Shown here in pieces: positions 32,450 to 40,762 of a stretch of DNA of 44,129 bases. Location of the stretch: the NCBI GenBank assembly GCA_964490435.1, contig CAZBCF010000008.1:1-44129 (forward strand). The letters run 5' to 3'. Every line of letters begins with the position of its first letter. Position 1 is the first letter of the stretch. The notes beneath the pieces are model-generated. The model saw only the letters and a list, made by a program, of their open reading frames with translations, was not told the DNA's origin and made no database searches. Position numbers and translations under genes: made by a program. The stretch is from IMCC26077 sp964490435 (GTDB lineage: Bacteria > Actinomycetota > Actinomycetes > Nanopelagicales > Nanopelagicaceae).

Positions 32450-33727
32450 GACCCGGCCTCCAAATGGAATTAAGCCAGGAATTGAGTAGATAGAGCTATA
32501 GAGCAAGCCCTTTCTCGTATTGTGCGCTTCCCACATCATTCCATTGCCTGCATAGATTGTGATGTGATGGATGGTGCTGATATCGGCTTTGTACGAGTAA
32601 TAAAGTAAATCACCGGGCTGCAACTCATTAATCGGAATGCGCTTGGTCCAGCTGTAATAGATCCGGGAGTTCACACGATCCCAGCCAGGATAACCCAGTC
32701 CAGCGGAGCGATATGCAGCGAACACCAGACCGGAACAATCAAAACTATTCGGACCTTCACTCCCCCATACATAGGGCTTGCGCGCCATTACTTGCTTCTT
32801 CGCGTATTCAACTGCGTTTGCGCGAATCTGCTCAGTAGAACGAATAGTTGTTCGGCCATTGCTAAATCCGATGCCATTGACTGGCCAGATCTTTGCTTGT
32901 CCGGAAGTTTGCTCTGCACGCGCGGCGAGCGCTTCTTCAAGGATCGCTAATTGACGCTGTTGTTCAAGCGTAACGCGCTTCTTGCGAGCGCTCAGGAGCT
33001 CTGCAATAAGTTGATTCTGCATCTTCTGCAATTTCTTCACTTCGGTCTCTTGCGCATCCCGGGCCTGATCGGCCTCTTTCTTCGCAGCCTGAACTCTTGC
33101 GGTGGCATCGGCTTGCTCTTTGCGAGCAGCGACCGCTTCAGCGCGCGCCTCTTCAGCATCGATCTTTGCCAGACGCGCAGATTCCTCGGCGACCTTGAGT
33201 CTTAAGAGAATGCTGCTGTTGTTCTCACCGACTGCATCGAGAGTAGAGAGACGATCCATCAGATCCTGCGGCCCATCGGCATGTAGAATCGAATCAAAAT
33301 CGGTAAAACCCGAACCCATGATGTAGGCATTGGCTGCAACTTTGCCGATGTGCTGCTTCGAGTCAACTACGGCGCTCTCGGCTTTCTTTGACTTCGCTAC
33401 TGCGATATCTTCCTTCTTCTGAGCCGCCTCAGCCTTCTTAGTCGCAATCTCTAACTTCTTCACCTCTTGTAAATAACGATTTCGAGCCGCGATTGCTTTC
33501 GTGGTGAGCAACTTGAGTTGATTGGAAGCCGCTTTTAATTGTGCTTTAGCCTTTTCGGCAGCCGCTTTCTTTGCCGCCTCTTTCTTCTTTGCCTCGTTAA
33601 TCTCGGCGATGCTTGGTTTACGAGTGCGAGCGTCGGCAGGAGCCACCGTGATGATAGGAAGGATCAAAGCAGCAGCGAGCGCCACTGATAATGCGCGTTT
33701 TTGAAACACGAGCACTCTCGCTCTCAC
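32447..33727 (-). CDS. Secreted NlpC/P60 peptidoglycan endopeptidase with coiled-coil
   Basis: A 426-residue exported cell-wall hydrolase of the RipA type. The signal peptide (about 1-33, ending PADA) is followed by a long Ala/Lys/Glu-rich coiled coil (about 40-275) interrupted by GSGFTDFDSILHA, which is common in such proteins. The NlpC/P60 domain (about 300-426) has catalytic Cys331 in FDCSGLV, His388 in HHITIY and His402 as the third residue. These enzymes cut the D-Glu to meso-DAP bond and act in daughter-cell separation. The GTG start at 33727 is uncertain; another GTG lies a few codons in. A -10-like TATCCT is about 45 bp upstream. The 71-bp spacer is too short for the c-di-AMP riboswitch often found before such genes. 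Confidence 0.9.
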   Translation of the reverse strand: MRARVLVFQKRALSVALAAALILPIITVAPADARTRKPSIAEINEAKKKEAAKKAAAEKAKAQLKAASNQLKLLTTKAIAARNRYLQEVKKLEIATKKAEAAQKKEDIAVAKSKKAESAVVDSKQHIGKVAANAYIMGSGFTDFDSILHADGPQDLMDRLSTLDAVGENNSSILLRLKVAEESARLAKIDAEEARAEAVAARKEQADATARVQAAKKEADQARDAQETEVKKLQKMQNQLIAELLSARKKRVTLEQQRQLAILEEALAARAEQTSGQAKIWPVNGIGFSNGRTTIRSTEQIRANAVEYAKKQVMARKPYVWGSEGPNSFDCSGLVFAAYRSAGLGYPGWDRVNSRIYYSWTKRIPINELQPGDLLYYSYKADISTIHHITIYAGNGMMWEAHNTRKGLLYSSIYSIPGLIPFGGRV

Positions 33728-33798
33728 TGCCGCTGGGCCGGGGAAGTCGCGGCTTCTCTATGGCTAAGGATAAAACAGCACCCGCGAAAAACCGTGGA

Positions 33799-35433
33799 TT
33801 AACGCTTCACATCTATATAGACAGTAACCGTGGCGTTAGGAGGCAGATTCGCGCCAGCTTTAGGGCTTTGATCAACCACGCTCTTCGCCACACTCGACTC
33901 ACCTGCAGCGACGCCACTTCGATCGACAATAGCGACATTAAGCGGGAGCGGAGCGAGCGCCAACTTTGCCTGTTCCTCTGTTAGGCCCGTCATATCAGGA
34001 ACCACCCGCCCAAATTTCCCAGGGTTCAGTGCAATCGAGAGCGTCACTGGGAGTGGAATGGCTCGTGGCGTACCATCGAGATTTTTAGTTAGCCACTCTG
34101 GCTTTGGGCAATCGTTCGGGATACATGGTCGATGCATCCACGCGCGCATATTTCCACCACCGTTAGCGCGCAAAGGCGTTTGCAAATAGATGCCATCGCC
34201 AGTGTATTTACCTCCAGGAGGAGAGGGATTTTGCAAGATTGCTTTCTTCAATCCCAAAGCAATCTCATCCACTGTAATCGGGAAATTATTCAACGGTTCA
34301 CCAAGGTAGATCGTGAGCGTACCTTGTGGCGCAAGAGCGATTCCGCTCGGTATTGCGAACTTGTTATCAAAGAGATCTAACGAAGTATCTCGAATACTCC
34401 AACCAGACAGATCAATCTTTTGATTCGTCGTGTTTCGAAGGACCACATACTCGCCAAACGGATTCTCGTTAGGCAGTGGAGAATCGGTCTCCACCCATAG
34501 TTCGATTGCATCCATCGAGGTTTTATCGCTTTCATTCTTGCATAAAGCGCCAGACCACAGCCCAACTCTTTTCTTTGCGGCTTCGTTGAGCAACTCTAAA
34601 TACTTCTGATTTCGAACATACTCGTTCTCATTAGGAAACCACATTGCCAAACCGGCCTCAAGTAACTTCGCTTGCACATCGATAGTGAAGTTACCTTGAG
34701 AATCTTTTGCGAAGATATATCGGTAGGGTCGGGCCAATGCTTCATAATTATTTGCTGATGCATAGTTGTTCGAACGCAACTGAACTTCGCTACCAACCGG
34801 TAACAGTGCTTTCATGAAATTTGATGCCTCTGCACCTCCGCATTGGGCAAAATGCGTCGATTTAACTGTCTCGGGCGCTTGAATACCGATTTGTCGAACA
34901 TTCAATTGCCCACGACACGTTTGAACATCGACGGTATCGCCATCTTCGACTCTTATGACGGTGCCGGTCTCCCAAATCGACTCACCATCTAATGCAATCG
35001 CGGCAGGACACTCTGGTGGTAAGTAAACGGTCGGGCGAGCAGCGATGAATTCGCCCACTTTGCTCGGACTTTTCAGGATTTTATCGAAGAGCACGTTGCT
35101 TTGACGTTTGATTTGTAGTTCACCAGCGAGCGTCTTATTAAGTCTTTGGATTTGATTACGAAAGAAATTCTGCGCGGCTTGGAATTCTTGTCCCTTTCCA
35201 CCAGACTCCGAACGTAACCGGAGGAACTCCTCTCGGGCGAATGTCGTGCTTCCAATAAGTGGTGTGATAGTCGAAACCAGCGTGTTAAATCTCCCCTGAA
35301 TAGCGAGAACTTCTTCATCCGGAATCGCTAATTCACTCAATGATGTGATAGCGCTACTCGGTTGGAGATTGCCGAACAGAGAAACGATTAGTGCCACGAA
35401 CAAGAACGCGCGCTTCATTCCCCTAGGCATCAT
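33799..35433 (-). CDS. Secreted SNase-LTD-PASTA nuclease-like protein
   Basis: A 544-residue exported protein. Signal peptide 1-28 (ending SSA); a helical region (about 30-130); a thermonuclease-like domain (about 155-298); a lamin-tail (LTD) domain (about 305-400, with EYVVLRNTTNQKIDLSGWSIRD); and a C-terminal PASTA domain (about 476-542) with DQSPKAG. SNase residues visible are D164/D166 in EDGDT, R180 in VRQIGI and E188 in APE. The second calcium ligand, normally Asp two before the PE, is Gln185. Four cysteines in and after the SNase domain could form disulfides. PASTA domains bind peptidoglycan or beta-lactam-like ligands. The start is taken as ATG 35433, overlapping the EamA stop by one base (TGATG); ATG 35418 is an alternative. 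Catalytic ability is uncertain. Confidence 0.85.
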   Translation of the reverse strand: MMPRGMKRAFLFVALIVSLFGNLQPSSAITSLSELAIPDEEVLAIQGRFNTLVSTITPLIGSTTFAREEFLRLRSESGGKGQEFQAAQNFFRNQIQRLNKTLAGELQIKRQSNVLFDKILKSPSKVGEFIAARPTVYLPPECPAAIALDGESIWETGTVIRVEDGDTVDVQTCRGQLNVRQIGIQAPETVKSTHFAQCGGAEASNFMKALLPVGSEVQLRSNNYASANNYEALARPYRYIFAKDSQGNFTIDVQAKLLEAGLAMWFPNENEYVRNQKYLELLNEAAKKRVGLWSGALCKNESDKTSMDAIELWVETDSPLPNENPFGEYVVLRNTTNQKIDLSGWSIRDTSLDLFDNKFAIPSGIALAPQGTLTIYLGEPLNNFPITVDEIALGLKKAILQNPSPPGGKYTGDGIYLQTPLRANGGGNMRAWMHRPCIPNDCPKPEWLTKNLDGTPRAIPLPVTLSIALNPGKFGRVVPDMTGLTEEQAKLALAPLPLNVAIVDRSGVAAGESSVAKSVVDQSPKAGANLPPNATVTVYIDVKR

Positions 35434-36284
35434 CACGCCATTGTGAGACATGCAGCGGCAGCAAGCGCGAGCACCACGCCAACATTTTGAATCCATCTGA
35501 GTCGCTCATGCAGAATATAGCGGGCAAGAAGTGCAGTGGCTGCCGGATAGAGCGAGGCCAAGACCGCGACAATTGCCAGAACTCCCGTTTGTGTTGCAAT
35601 CTGATAGATGCCATTTGCCGATGCATCAAAAACGCCAGCGACAATCGCGAGGGTCCACGGGAAAGGTTGCTTCTGCTCATCCTTAGAAATCTTCTTGAGG
35701 CGTATCAAGAAGAATGCACCTACAAATATGAATCCGAACCAACGTGCAACCGTTGAGGTCCAGATTCCTTGATTCGTTGGTGCTAAACCTAGAACAGTGA
35801 GATACGAGCCGATCAACGTTCCACTGGCAACGCAGATCAACAAGGTGCTCAGTGTGATCCGCTGCGCTGTATCACTCTTCTTCTCTTGGCTTACGAGAAT
35901 CACCGATAGCGCTGCCAGCGCCATTCCGAGATATCCGATCTCTGATACCTGATCGCCACGGAGCAGACCGGTGATTACGGGGACGAAACCTGCCATCAAG
36001 GCAGTGATTGGGGAGACAATACCCATTGGCCCACGACTGAGTGCGACGTAGAGCAGCGCAATCGCTGGCACGCCAAAGATGGCCGCTGCAAAACCATATA
36101 AATAAGAATCTCGGTTCAGCTCGCCTGGAATGAGAAATATTGAGAAGAAGGTGACGATGATTGCGCCAGAAAGATAGGAGATGGGCAGCACGCGAACGAT
36201 TCGAGTCCGGCGAGAGGCAAGGCCACCGAGAAAATCGGCGAGCCCCCAGGTCAGACTCGAGATTAGAGCGAGAAGCGGCGCCAC
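35433..36284 (-). CDS. EamA/DMT-family transporter
   Basis: A 283-residue integral membrane protein with ten predicted helices in two homologous halves, typical of the drug/metabolite transporter superfamily. The N-terminal SSLTWGLADFLGGLAS and the ALSRGPMGIVSPITAL and LASLYPAATALLARYILHERL stretches match EamA repeat motifs. No substrate can be assigned. The GTG start at 36284 has a GGGGAG-type site. It precedes the secreted nuclease-like gene with a one-base stop-start overlap. It is divergent from the SpoU-type methyltransferase gene with an inverted repeat between them. Confidence 0.9.
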   Translation of the reverse strand: MAPLLALISSLTWGLADFLGGLASRRTRIVRVLPISYLSGAIIVTFFSIFLIPGELNRDSYLYGFAAAIFGVPAIALLYVALSRGPMGIVSPITALMAGFVPVITGLLRGDQVSEIGYLGMALAALSVILVSQEKKSDTAQRITLSTLLICVASGTLIGSYLTVLGLAPTNQGIWTSTVARWFGFIFVGAFFLIRLKKISKDEQKQPFPWTLAIVAGVFDASANGIYQIATQTGVLAIVAVLASLYPAATALLARYILHERLRWIQNVGVVLALAAAACLTMA

Positions 36285-36307
36285 TAGACTCCCCTCATCG
36301 CAGGTAA

Positions 36308-36323
36308 GTAAATCGAGATTTAC
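36308..36323. promoter_or_regulatory. Inverted repeat in a divergent promoter region
   Basis: GTAAATC and GATTTAC form a perfect 7-bp inverted repeat separated by two bases. It sits in the middle of the 61-bp space between the EamA gene and the methyltransferase gene. CAGGTAA and CAGGTTA flank it. Its size and symmetry suit a dimeric repressor; no matching regulator is nearby. Confidence 0.4.
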
Positions 36324-36345
36324 AGGTTATTTGGAGCGAAGGCAC

Positions 36346-37011
36346 ATGACAACAGAGCCAGGTGCAGGGGAATTCTATCCCTTCGTTGGCGTCGGACCCC
36401 ATCCGAAACCTTGGCCTGTCGGAAATCAATACGACCTGGAATTACTCGAGCACGGCGATCAGCGAAATGTCCTTGATGAGTATCGTTACTGGACCGTTGA
36501 AGCGATTGTCGCTGATCTAAATAAGAAACGTAATCCACTTCACATCGCTGTTGAAAATTGGAAGCACGATCTAAATATTGGTTCGCTCATCAGAACCGCA
36601 AATGCCTTCAATGTCGCGGGAATTCATATCGTCGGAAAGCGGGATTGGAATCGTCGAGGTGCGATGGTTACCGATAGGTATATGAGCGTGCAGCATCATC
36701 CGACGGTCGCAGAGTTTGCACTCTGGGCGAAAAATCAGAATCTTCCGATTATCGGGATAGATAACATCGAGGTCAGTAAACGTTTAGAACACCGTCCGCT
36801 ACCAAGAGCCTGCATCCTCTTCTTTGGCCAGGAAGGCTCTGGCATGTCCGATGAGGCAGTTGCGGTCTGCGAAGTTGTACTTGCAATCGAACAATATGGT
36901 TCGACACGATCTATTAACGCATCGGCAGCGGGTGCAATCGCGATGTATGCCTGGGGGCTACAGCACCTCTCACCAAAAGACAGCGATAACGATATTGGTG
37001 AAGGTCAATAG
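36346..37011 (+). CDS. SpoU/TrmH-family RNA 2'-O-methyltransferase
   Basis: A 221-residue SPOUT-class enzyme that should transfer a methyl group from SAM to a ribose in rRNA or tRNA. The three motifs are present: NIGSLIRTANAF near 80-91, LFFGQEGSGMSDEA near 163-176 and STRSINASAAGAIAMYAW near 190-207, which form the trefoil knot. Compared with TrmH it has about 50 extra N-terminal residues without a known domain. The ATG at 36346 has TTTGGAG about 10 nt upstream. Its last 42 bp overlap, on the opposite strand, the small membrane protein gene. Target RNA unknown. Confidence 0.88.
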   Translation: MTTEPGAGEFYPFVGVGPHPKPWPVGNQYDLELLEHGDQRNVLDEYRYWTVEAIVADLNKKRNPLHIAVENWKHDLNIGSLIRTANAFNVAGIHIVGKRDWNRRGAMVTDRYMSVQHHPTVAEFALWAKNQNLPIIGIDNIEVSKRLEHRPLPRACILFFGQEGSGMSDEAVAVCEVVLAIEQYGSTRSINASAAGAIAMYAWGLQHLSPKDSDNDIGEGQ

Positions 37012-37344
37012 CCCAACGGTTGCCCATGCTGGAGTATCACCTTGGGCTGAATCCTTACTCCGTTTCTTACTCGTGTAACCAAGTATCAAGATCACAAGCA
37101 AGATGAGAAGTTTTACTGCAATCTTGCCATTATCATAGAGTGGATACGCCGCAGCATCCTGATCATTGAGCGGATAGCGAACTCCCACAAGCACCAAGCC
37201 AGCAATCAGTGAAAGGAGCGCACCATGCAGCATGCCATTAGTGACTTGCTTCGTCTGCGAACTCATCTGGGTGAGAAAGCCGCCAAAAAGTGCAGCCAGA
37301 CCAACAAAATGTAGGACGAGAAATATGTTGCTGACCGCTGCCAT
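36970..37344 (-). CDS. Small four-helix membrane protein
   Basis: A 124-residue protein with four predicted membrane helices (about 5-24, 38-55, 75-92 and 107-123). The loop RYPLNDQDAAAYPLYDNGKIAVKL separates helices 2 and 3. I recognise it only as a type of conserved actinobacterial hypothetical membrane protein. The ATG at 37344 has a strong AAAGGAG site. It lies 14 bp after the EamA gene and ends 42 bp inside the convergent methyltransferase gene, so both have overlapping antisense 3' ends. The function is unknown. Confidence 0.75.
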   Translation of the reverse strand: MAAVSNIFLVLHFVGLAALFGGFLTQMSSQTKQVTNGMLHGALLSLIAGLVLVGVRYPLNDQDAAAYPLYDNGKIAVKLLILLVILILGYTSKKRSKDSAQGDTPAWATVGLLTFTNIVIAVFW

Positions 37345-37358
37345 AACGACTCCTTTAA

Positions 37359-38252
37359 CTACTTGAAAATCCGGATTCGACCCTGTGCCATCGCGCTTCC
37401 GATAAGGACAATTAAACCGCCAATTGGTTCATTCCAAGTCAGCGGCTCACCGAGCACGAGAAAACCGAGAAGCACCGCAACAAGTGGCGTCAGGTATGTG
37501 ACCGTGCTGGCTATAGAGGGGCCAGCCAAAGAGATATTCCTAAAGTTCCAGATATATGCCACACCTGTTCCCAGAATACCAAGGGCAAGGATGGCAAGAA
37601 CCGCTTGGAGCGATGGTTGATACGAATCAACCCCGTGATAGAGGAAGAACGGAATCAAAGTGATTGCAGAGAGTGAGACTTGCATCGTTGCCAAAACTTC
37701 CGGCGACTCTTGATACGACATCACATATTTAGTGGAGTAGGGAAACGCAACTCCATAGCAAATTACAGCCAATAAAAGTGCGCACGTCGCGCTCCACGAG
37801 AACTGCCCGAGTGATTCGCCAACCAAAAGCACTACCAGTACTCCGATAAAACCAAGCGCAATTCCAATAATGCGATTTGCACTCAACTTCTCACTCCGGA
37901 AAATGGTAAGGATCATCAGAACGCTCATGATGGGCGTCATCGCATTCATGATTCCAGCAAGAATTGATGACACGCGCTCCTGAGCGAAGGCAAATAACAC
38001 CCCAGGCACCACATTCAATAGCAAGCCAACTATCCACAGATGAAGAAACAAACCTGCTTTACGCGGCACCACGAGCCGTTTGAATAAGACCACACACCAC
38101 AATGAAAACGCTCCGAGTAGGCATCGAACAAATGCCACCCCAACTGGAGTGAGGAATGTCAGAGATTTCTCAATAAACAGGAAAGAAGCCCCCCAGACTA
38201 TTCCCAAAGCGATATAGCTAGGTAACCAATTTTTCACACTGTTATCTTTCAT
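37359..38252 (-). CDS. EamA/DMT-family transporter (tandem paralogue 1)
   Basis: A 297-residue, ten-helix transporter with two EamA halves. The WGASFLFIEKSL opening, NAMTPIMSVLM in the first half and the C-terminal GEPLTWNEPIGGLIVLIG are EamA hallmarks. It is clearly related to the gene just upstream, sharing the last motif almost exactly. The ATG at 38252 lies 8 bp after that gene. No substrate is predictable; relatives export amino acids or metabolites. Confidence 0.92.
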   Translation of the reverse strand: MKDNSVKNWLPSYIALGIVWGASFLFIEKSLTFLTPVGVAFVRCLLGAFSLWCVVLFKRLVVPRKAGLFLHLWIVGLLLNVVPGVLFAFAQERVSSILAGIMNAMTPIMSVLMILTIFRSEKLSANRIIGIALGFIGVLVVLLVGESLGQFSWSATCALLLAVICYGVAFPYSTKYVMSYQESPEVLATMQVSLSAITLIPFFLYHGVDSYQPSLQAVLAILALGILGTGVAYIWNFRNISLAGPSIASTVTYLTPLVAVLLGFLVLGEPLTWNEPIGGLIVLIGSAMAQGRIRIFK

Positions 38253-38260
38253 AGTCAGAA

Positions 38261-39145
38261 TTACCGGTTGGCTCGTGCTCGTTGTGTAATTGCATTTCCT
38301 AGAATCACAATCGCCCCACCAATAGGCTCATTCCACGTTAGTGGTTCGCTAAGGACAATCACGCCAGCGAGTACAGCCACTATAGGCGTAACGAAATTCA
38401 CTGTTGCCGCAACTGAACTTCCGACTAAAGAAACAATCCGATAATTCCATGCAAATGCAAAACCTGTTGAAAAGATTCCAATGATTGCCATTGCGAAGAT
38501 TGGCTCAAAGGAAAAATCGTACGAATTGAATCCATACAAGATAAATGTCGGGAGGAGCACGACGGCAGCAATCGACACCTGAATAGTTGCGAGCACAACT
38601 GGTGGGTAATTCTTCGGTGAAATGTACTTTGCGATAATTGGGGCGACCAATCCGAAAGAGGTAACCGCAATGAGCAGAAATAAATAAGCCCACCATGGCG
38701 CTGATTCGATATCCCAGATTCCGAACACAACCGCGACTCCGAAAAAGGCTAGCAAAATGCCAAAGATCTGGAGTGGCTTCACTGGTTCATGTTTGAAAAG
38801 TAGCAGCGTGAAGATGACTGCAAAAATCGGCGACATCGCATTGACAATCCCGGTCAATGAAGAAGTGACTTGCGTTTGAGCAAAAGGCACGATGACAACT
38901 GGAATGATATTGGAACAGAGTCCAATCAAGAATATCCAGCCGAAGATTGATTTATCGCGCGGGATCGAGATTTTCTTGTAGAAGAGGTAACTCCAGAGCA
39001 CCAAGGCGCCAAGGACGTTCCGTACGAAAGCGATTCCAAATGGGCTGAAAACTGGCAGCGCCAGCTCGATAAACATAAAGGACAATCCCCATGTCAGGCT
39101 CAACAAGAGATATGGCACCAACCATCGTCGACTCGTCAAGCGCAC
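38261..39145 (-). CDS. EamA/DMT-family transporter (tandem paralogue 2)
   Basis: A 294-residue transporter, parallel in every segment to the neighbouring gene: WGLSFMFIELAL, NAMSPIFAVIF and SEPLTWNEPIGGAIVILG occur at the same places. It starts with GTG at 39145 and is followed 8 bp later by its paralogue, then by the small membrane protein, so the three form one operon. The tandem pair suggests a local duplication with divergence. The promoter region is shared with mmsA on the other strand. Confidence 0.92.
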   Translation of the reverse strand: MRLTSRRWLVPYLLLSLTWGLSFMFIELALPVFSPFGIAFVRNVLGALVLWSYLFYKKISIPRDKSIFGWIFLIGLCSNIIPVVIVPFAQTQVTSSLTGIVNAMSPIFAVIFTLLLFKHEPVKPLQIFGILLAFFGVAVVFGIWDIESAPWWAYLFLLIAVTSFGLVAPIIAKYISPKNYPPVVLATIQVSIAAVVLLPTFILYGFNSYDFSFEPIFAMAIIGIFSTGFAFAWNYRIVSLVGSSVAATVNFVTPIVAVLAGVIVLSEPLTWNEPIGGAIVILGNAITQRARANR

Positions 39146-39195
39146 TCCCTAATTTGCTATCTCGTGAATTTGCCTTGCAATCTCCCGTGAATGTG

Positions 39196-39217
39196 CCGGC
39201 TGTTTTCTGACAGCCGG
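39196..39217. promoter_or_regulatory. Hairpin-forming inverted repeat upstream of mmsA
   Basis: CCGGCTGT and ACAGCCGG form a perfect 8-bp, GC-rich inverted repeat around a 6-nt spacer. It is in the 124-bp space between divergent EamA and mmsA genes. It could be a regulator-binding palindrome or an RNA hairpin in an mmsA leader. There is no U-tract to make it a terminator. Confidence 0.45.
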
Positions 39218-39231
39218 AATACTGGAATACT
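39216..39231 (+). repeat. Tandem octamer GGAATACT x2
   Basis: Two exact, adjacent copies of GGAATACT (39216-39223 and 39224-39231) abut the inverted repeat and lie about 40 bp before the mmsA start. They may be part of a promoter or operator. Confidence 0.6.
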
Positions 39232-39269
39232 AGCGGCTGGGAATTGGACGCTCAGGAAGATGAGGATTC

Positions 39270-40757
39270 GTGGAACAGATCAAGCATTGGATCAATGGCG
39301 CTGAGAGTGTAAGTATGAGCGGACGCCATGGAGAAGTCTTCAATCCCGCACTAGGAAAGGTCACCAAGACTGTCGACTTTGCCGACATCACAACAATCGA
39401 TTCGGCGGTAGCGAATGCAAAGAACGCATTCATGTCGTGGAGTCAGACATCATTGACCAAACGGGTGCAAATCCTCTTCGCATTCCGACACTTGCTCAAC
39501 GCAAAGAAAGAGGAGTTGGCAGCAATCATCACCTCTGAGCATGGCAAAGTCCTCTCCGATGCTCTTGGTGAGGTGACGCGCGGCTTGGAGGTCGTCGAGT
39601 TTGCCTGTGGGATCCCACATCTGCTCAAAGGTGGATATTCAGAGGGAGTCTCACAAGGAGTTGATGTCTATTCGATGCGCCAACCCCTCGGTGTGTGCGC
39701 AATTATCTCGCCGTTCAATTTCCCAGCGATGGTCCCAATGTGGTTCTTTCCCATTGCAATTGCCTCCGGCAACACTGTGGTCATCAAGCCCAGCGAGAAA
39801 GATCCCTCTGCATCTAACTTCGTCGCAAGGTTATGGAAAGAGGCTGGACTTCCTGATGGCGTATTCAACGTCGTCCACGGTGACAAAGTGGCAGTGGATC
39901 GCTTGTTGGAACACCCTGATATCGCATCGATTTCTTTTGTTGGTTCTACCTCGATAGCAAAGTACGTATACGAGAACGGCACCAAGCACGGCAAGCGCGT
40001 GCAGGCGCTCGGAGGGGCTAAGAATCACATGCTCGTACTTCCTGATGCCGATCTTGACCTCACCGCAGATTCGGCAATCAATGCTGGATTCGGTTCTGCA
40101 GGCGAACGGTGCATGGCAATCTCTGCGGTGGTTGCAGTCGAACCAATTGGTGATGAATTAGTGCGCAAGATCCATGAACGAATGCAGAACCTAAAAACTG
40201 GCGATGGCACAAAAGGTACCGACATGGGACCGCTGGTTACCAAGGCTCATCGCGACAAGGTCGCTTCGTACTTAGATGCCGGCGTAAACGAAGGTGCCAC
40301 GCTCGTTGCAGATGGTCGAAAAATTGCCATCGATGGTGCAACCGATGGCTTCTGGCTCGGGCCCACACTCTTTGATCATGTGACTCCCGCGATGTCTATC
40401 TATAAAGATGAGATTTTTGGCCCAGTCTTGAGCATCATTCGCGTGCAAAGCTATGAAGAGGGATTAAACATCATCAACTCTCATCAATACGGCAACGGCA
40501 CTGCAATCTTCACTAACGATGGCGGTGCAGCACGCAAGTTCCAGAATGAGGTGCTTGTAGGCATGGTGGGAATTAATGTTCCTATTCCCGTTCCGGTCGC
40601 TTACTACTCATTCGGTGGTTGGAAAAATTCCCTCTTTGGTGATTCACACGCACATGGAACTGAAGGAGTGCATTTCTTCACGCGCGGTAAAGTCGTCACC
40701 AGCAGATGGCTAGACCCGAGCCATGGCGGAATCAATCTAGGTTTCCCGCAGAACTAG
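39270..40757 (+). CDS. mmsA: CoA-acylating methylmalonate-semialdehyde dehydrogenase
   Basis: Oxidises methylmalonate or malonate semialdehyde to propionyl- or acetyl-CoA, in valine, thymine/uracil or inositol breakdown. The 495-residue aldehyde dehydrogenase-fold protein has SPFNFPAMVPMWF near 147-159, IKPSEKDPSA near 172, catalytic Cys281 in GSAGERCMAIS, and GGAKNH near 248-253. The last motif has Asn where ordinary aldehyde dehydrogenases have the general-base glutamate, which is the mark of the CoA-dependent MmsA/IolA subfamily. Length is normal. The GTG start at 39270 has a GAGG site. Convergent with the alcohol dehydrogenase gene 5 bp downstream. No other iol genes are nearby. Confidence 0.94.
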   Translation: MEQIKHWINGAESVSMSGRHGEVFNPALGKVTKTVDFADITTIDSAVANAKNAFMSWSQTSLTKRVQILFAFRHLLNAKKEELAAIITSEHGKVLSDALGEVTRGLEVVEFACGIPHLLKGGYSEGVSQGVDVYSMRQPLGVCAIISPFNFPAMVPMWFFPIAIASGNTVVIKPSEKDPSASNFVARLWKEAGLPDGVFNVVHGDKVAVDRLLEHPDIASISFVGSTSIAKYVYENGTKHGKRVQALGGAKNHMLVLPDADLDLTADSAINAGFGSAGERCMAISAVVAVEPIGDELVRKIHERMQNLKTGDGTKGTDMGPLVTKAHRDKVASYLDAGVNEGATLVADGRKIAIDGATDGFWLGPTLFDHVTPAMSIYKDEIFGPVLSIIRVQSYEEGLNIINSHQYGNGTAIFTNDGGAARKFQNEVLVGMVGINVPIPVPVAYYSFGGWKNSLFGDSHAHGTEGVHFFTRGKVVTSRWLDPSHGGINLGFPQN

Positions 40758-40762
40758 GCTGC

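Noticed and set aside
33728..33798. Riboswitch before the NlpC/P60 gene
   Set aside because: The 71-bp spacer is too short for a ydaO-type c-di-AMP riboswitch and shows no matching structure.
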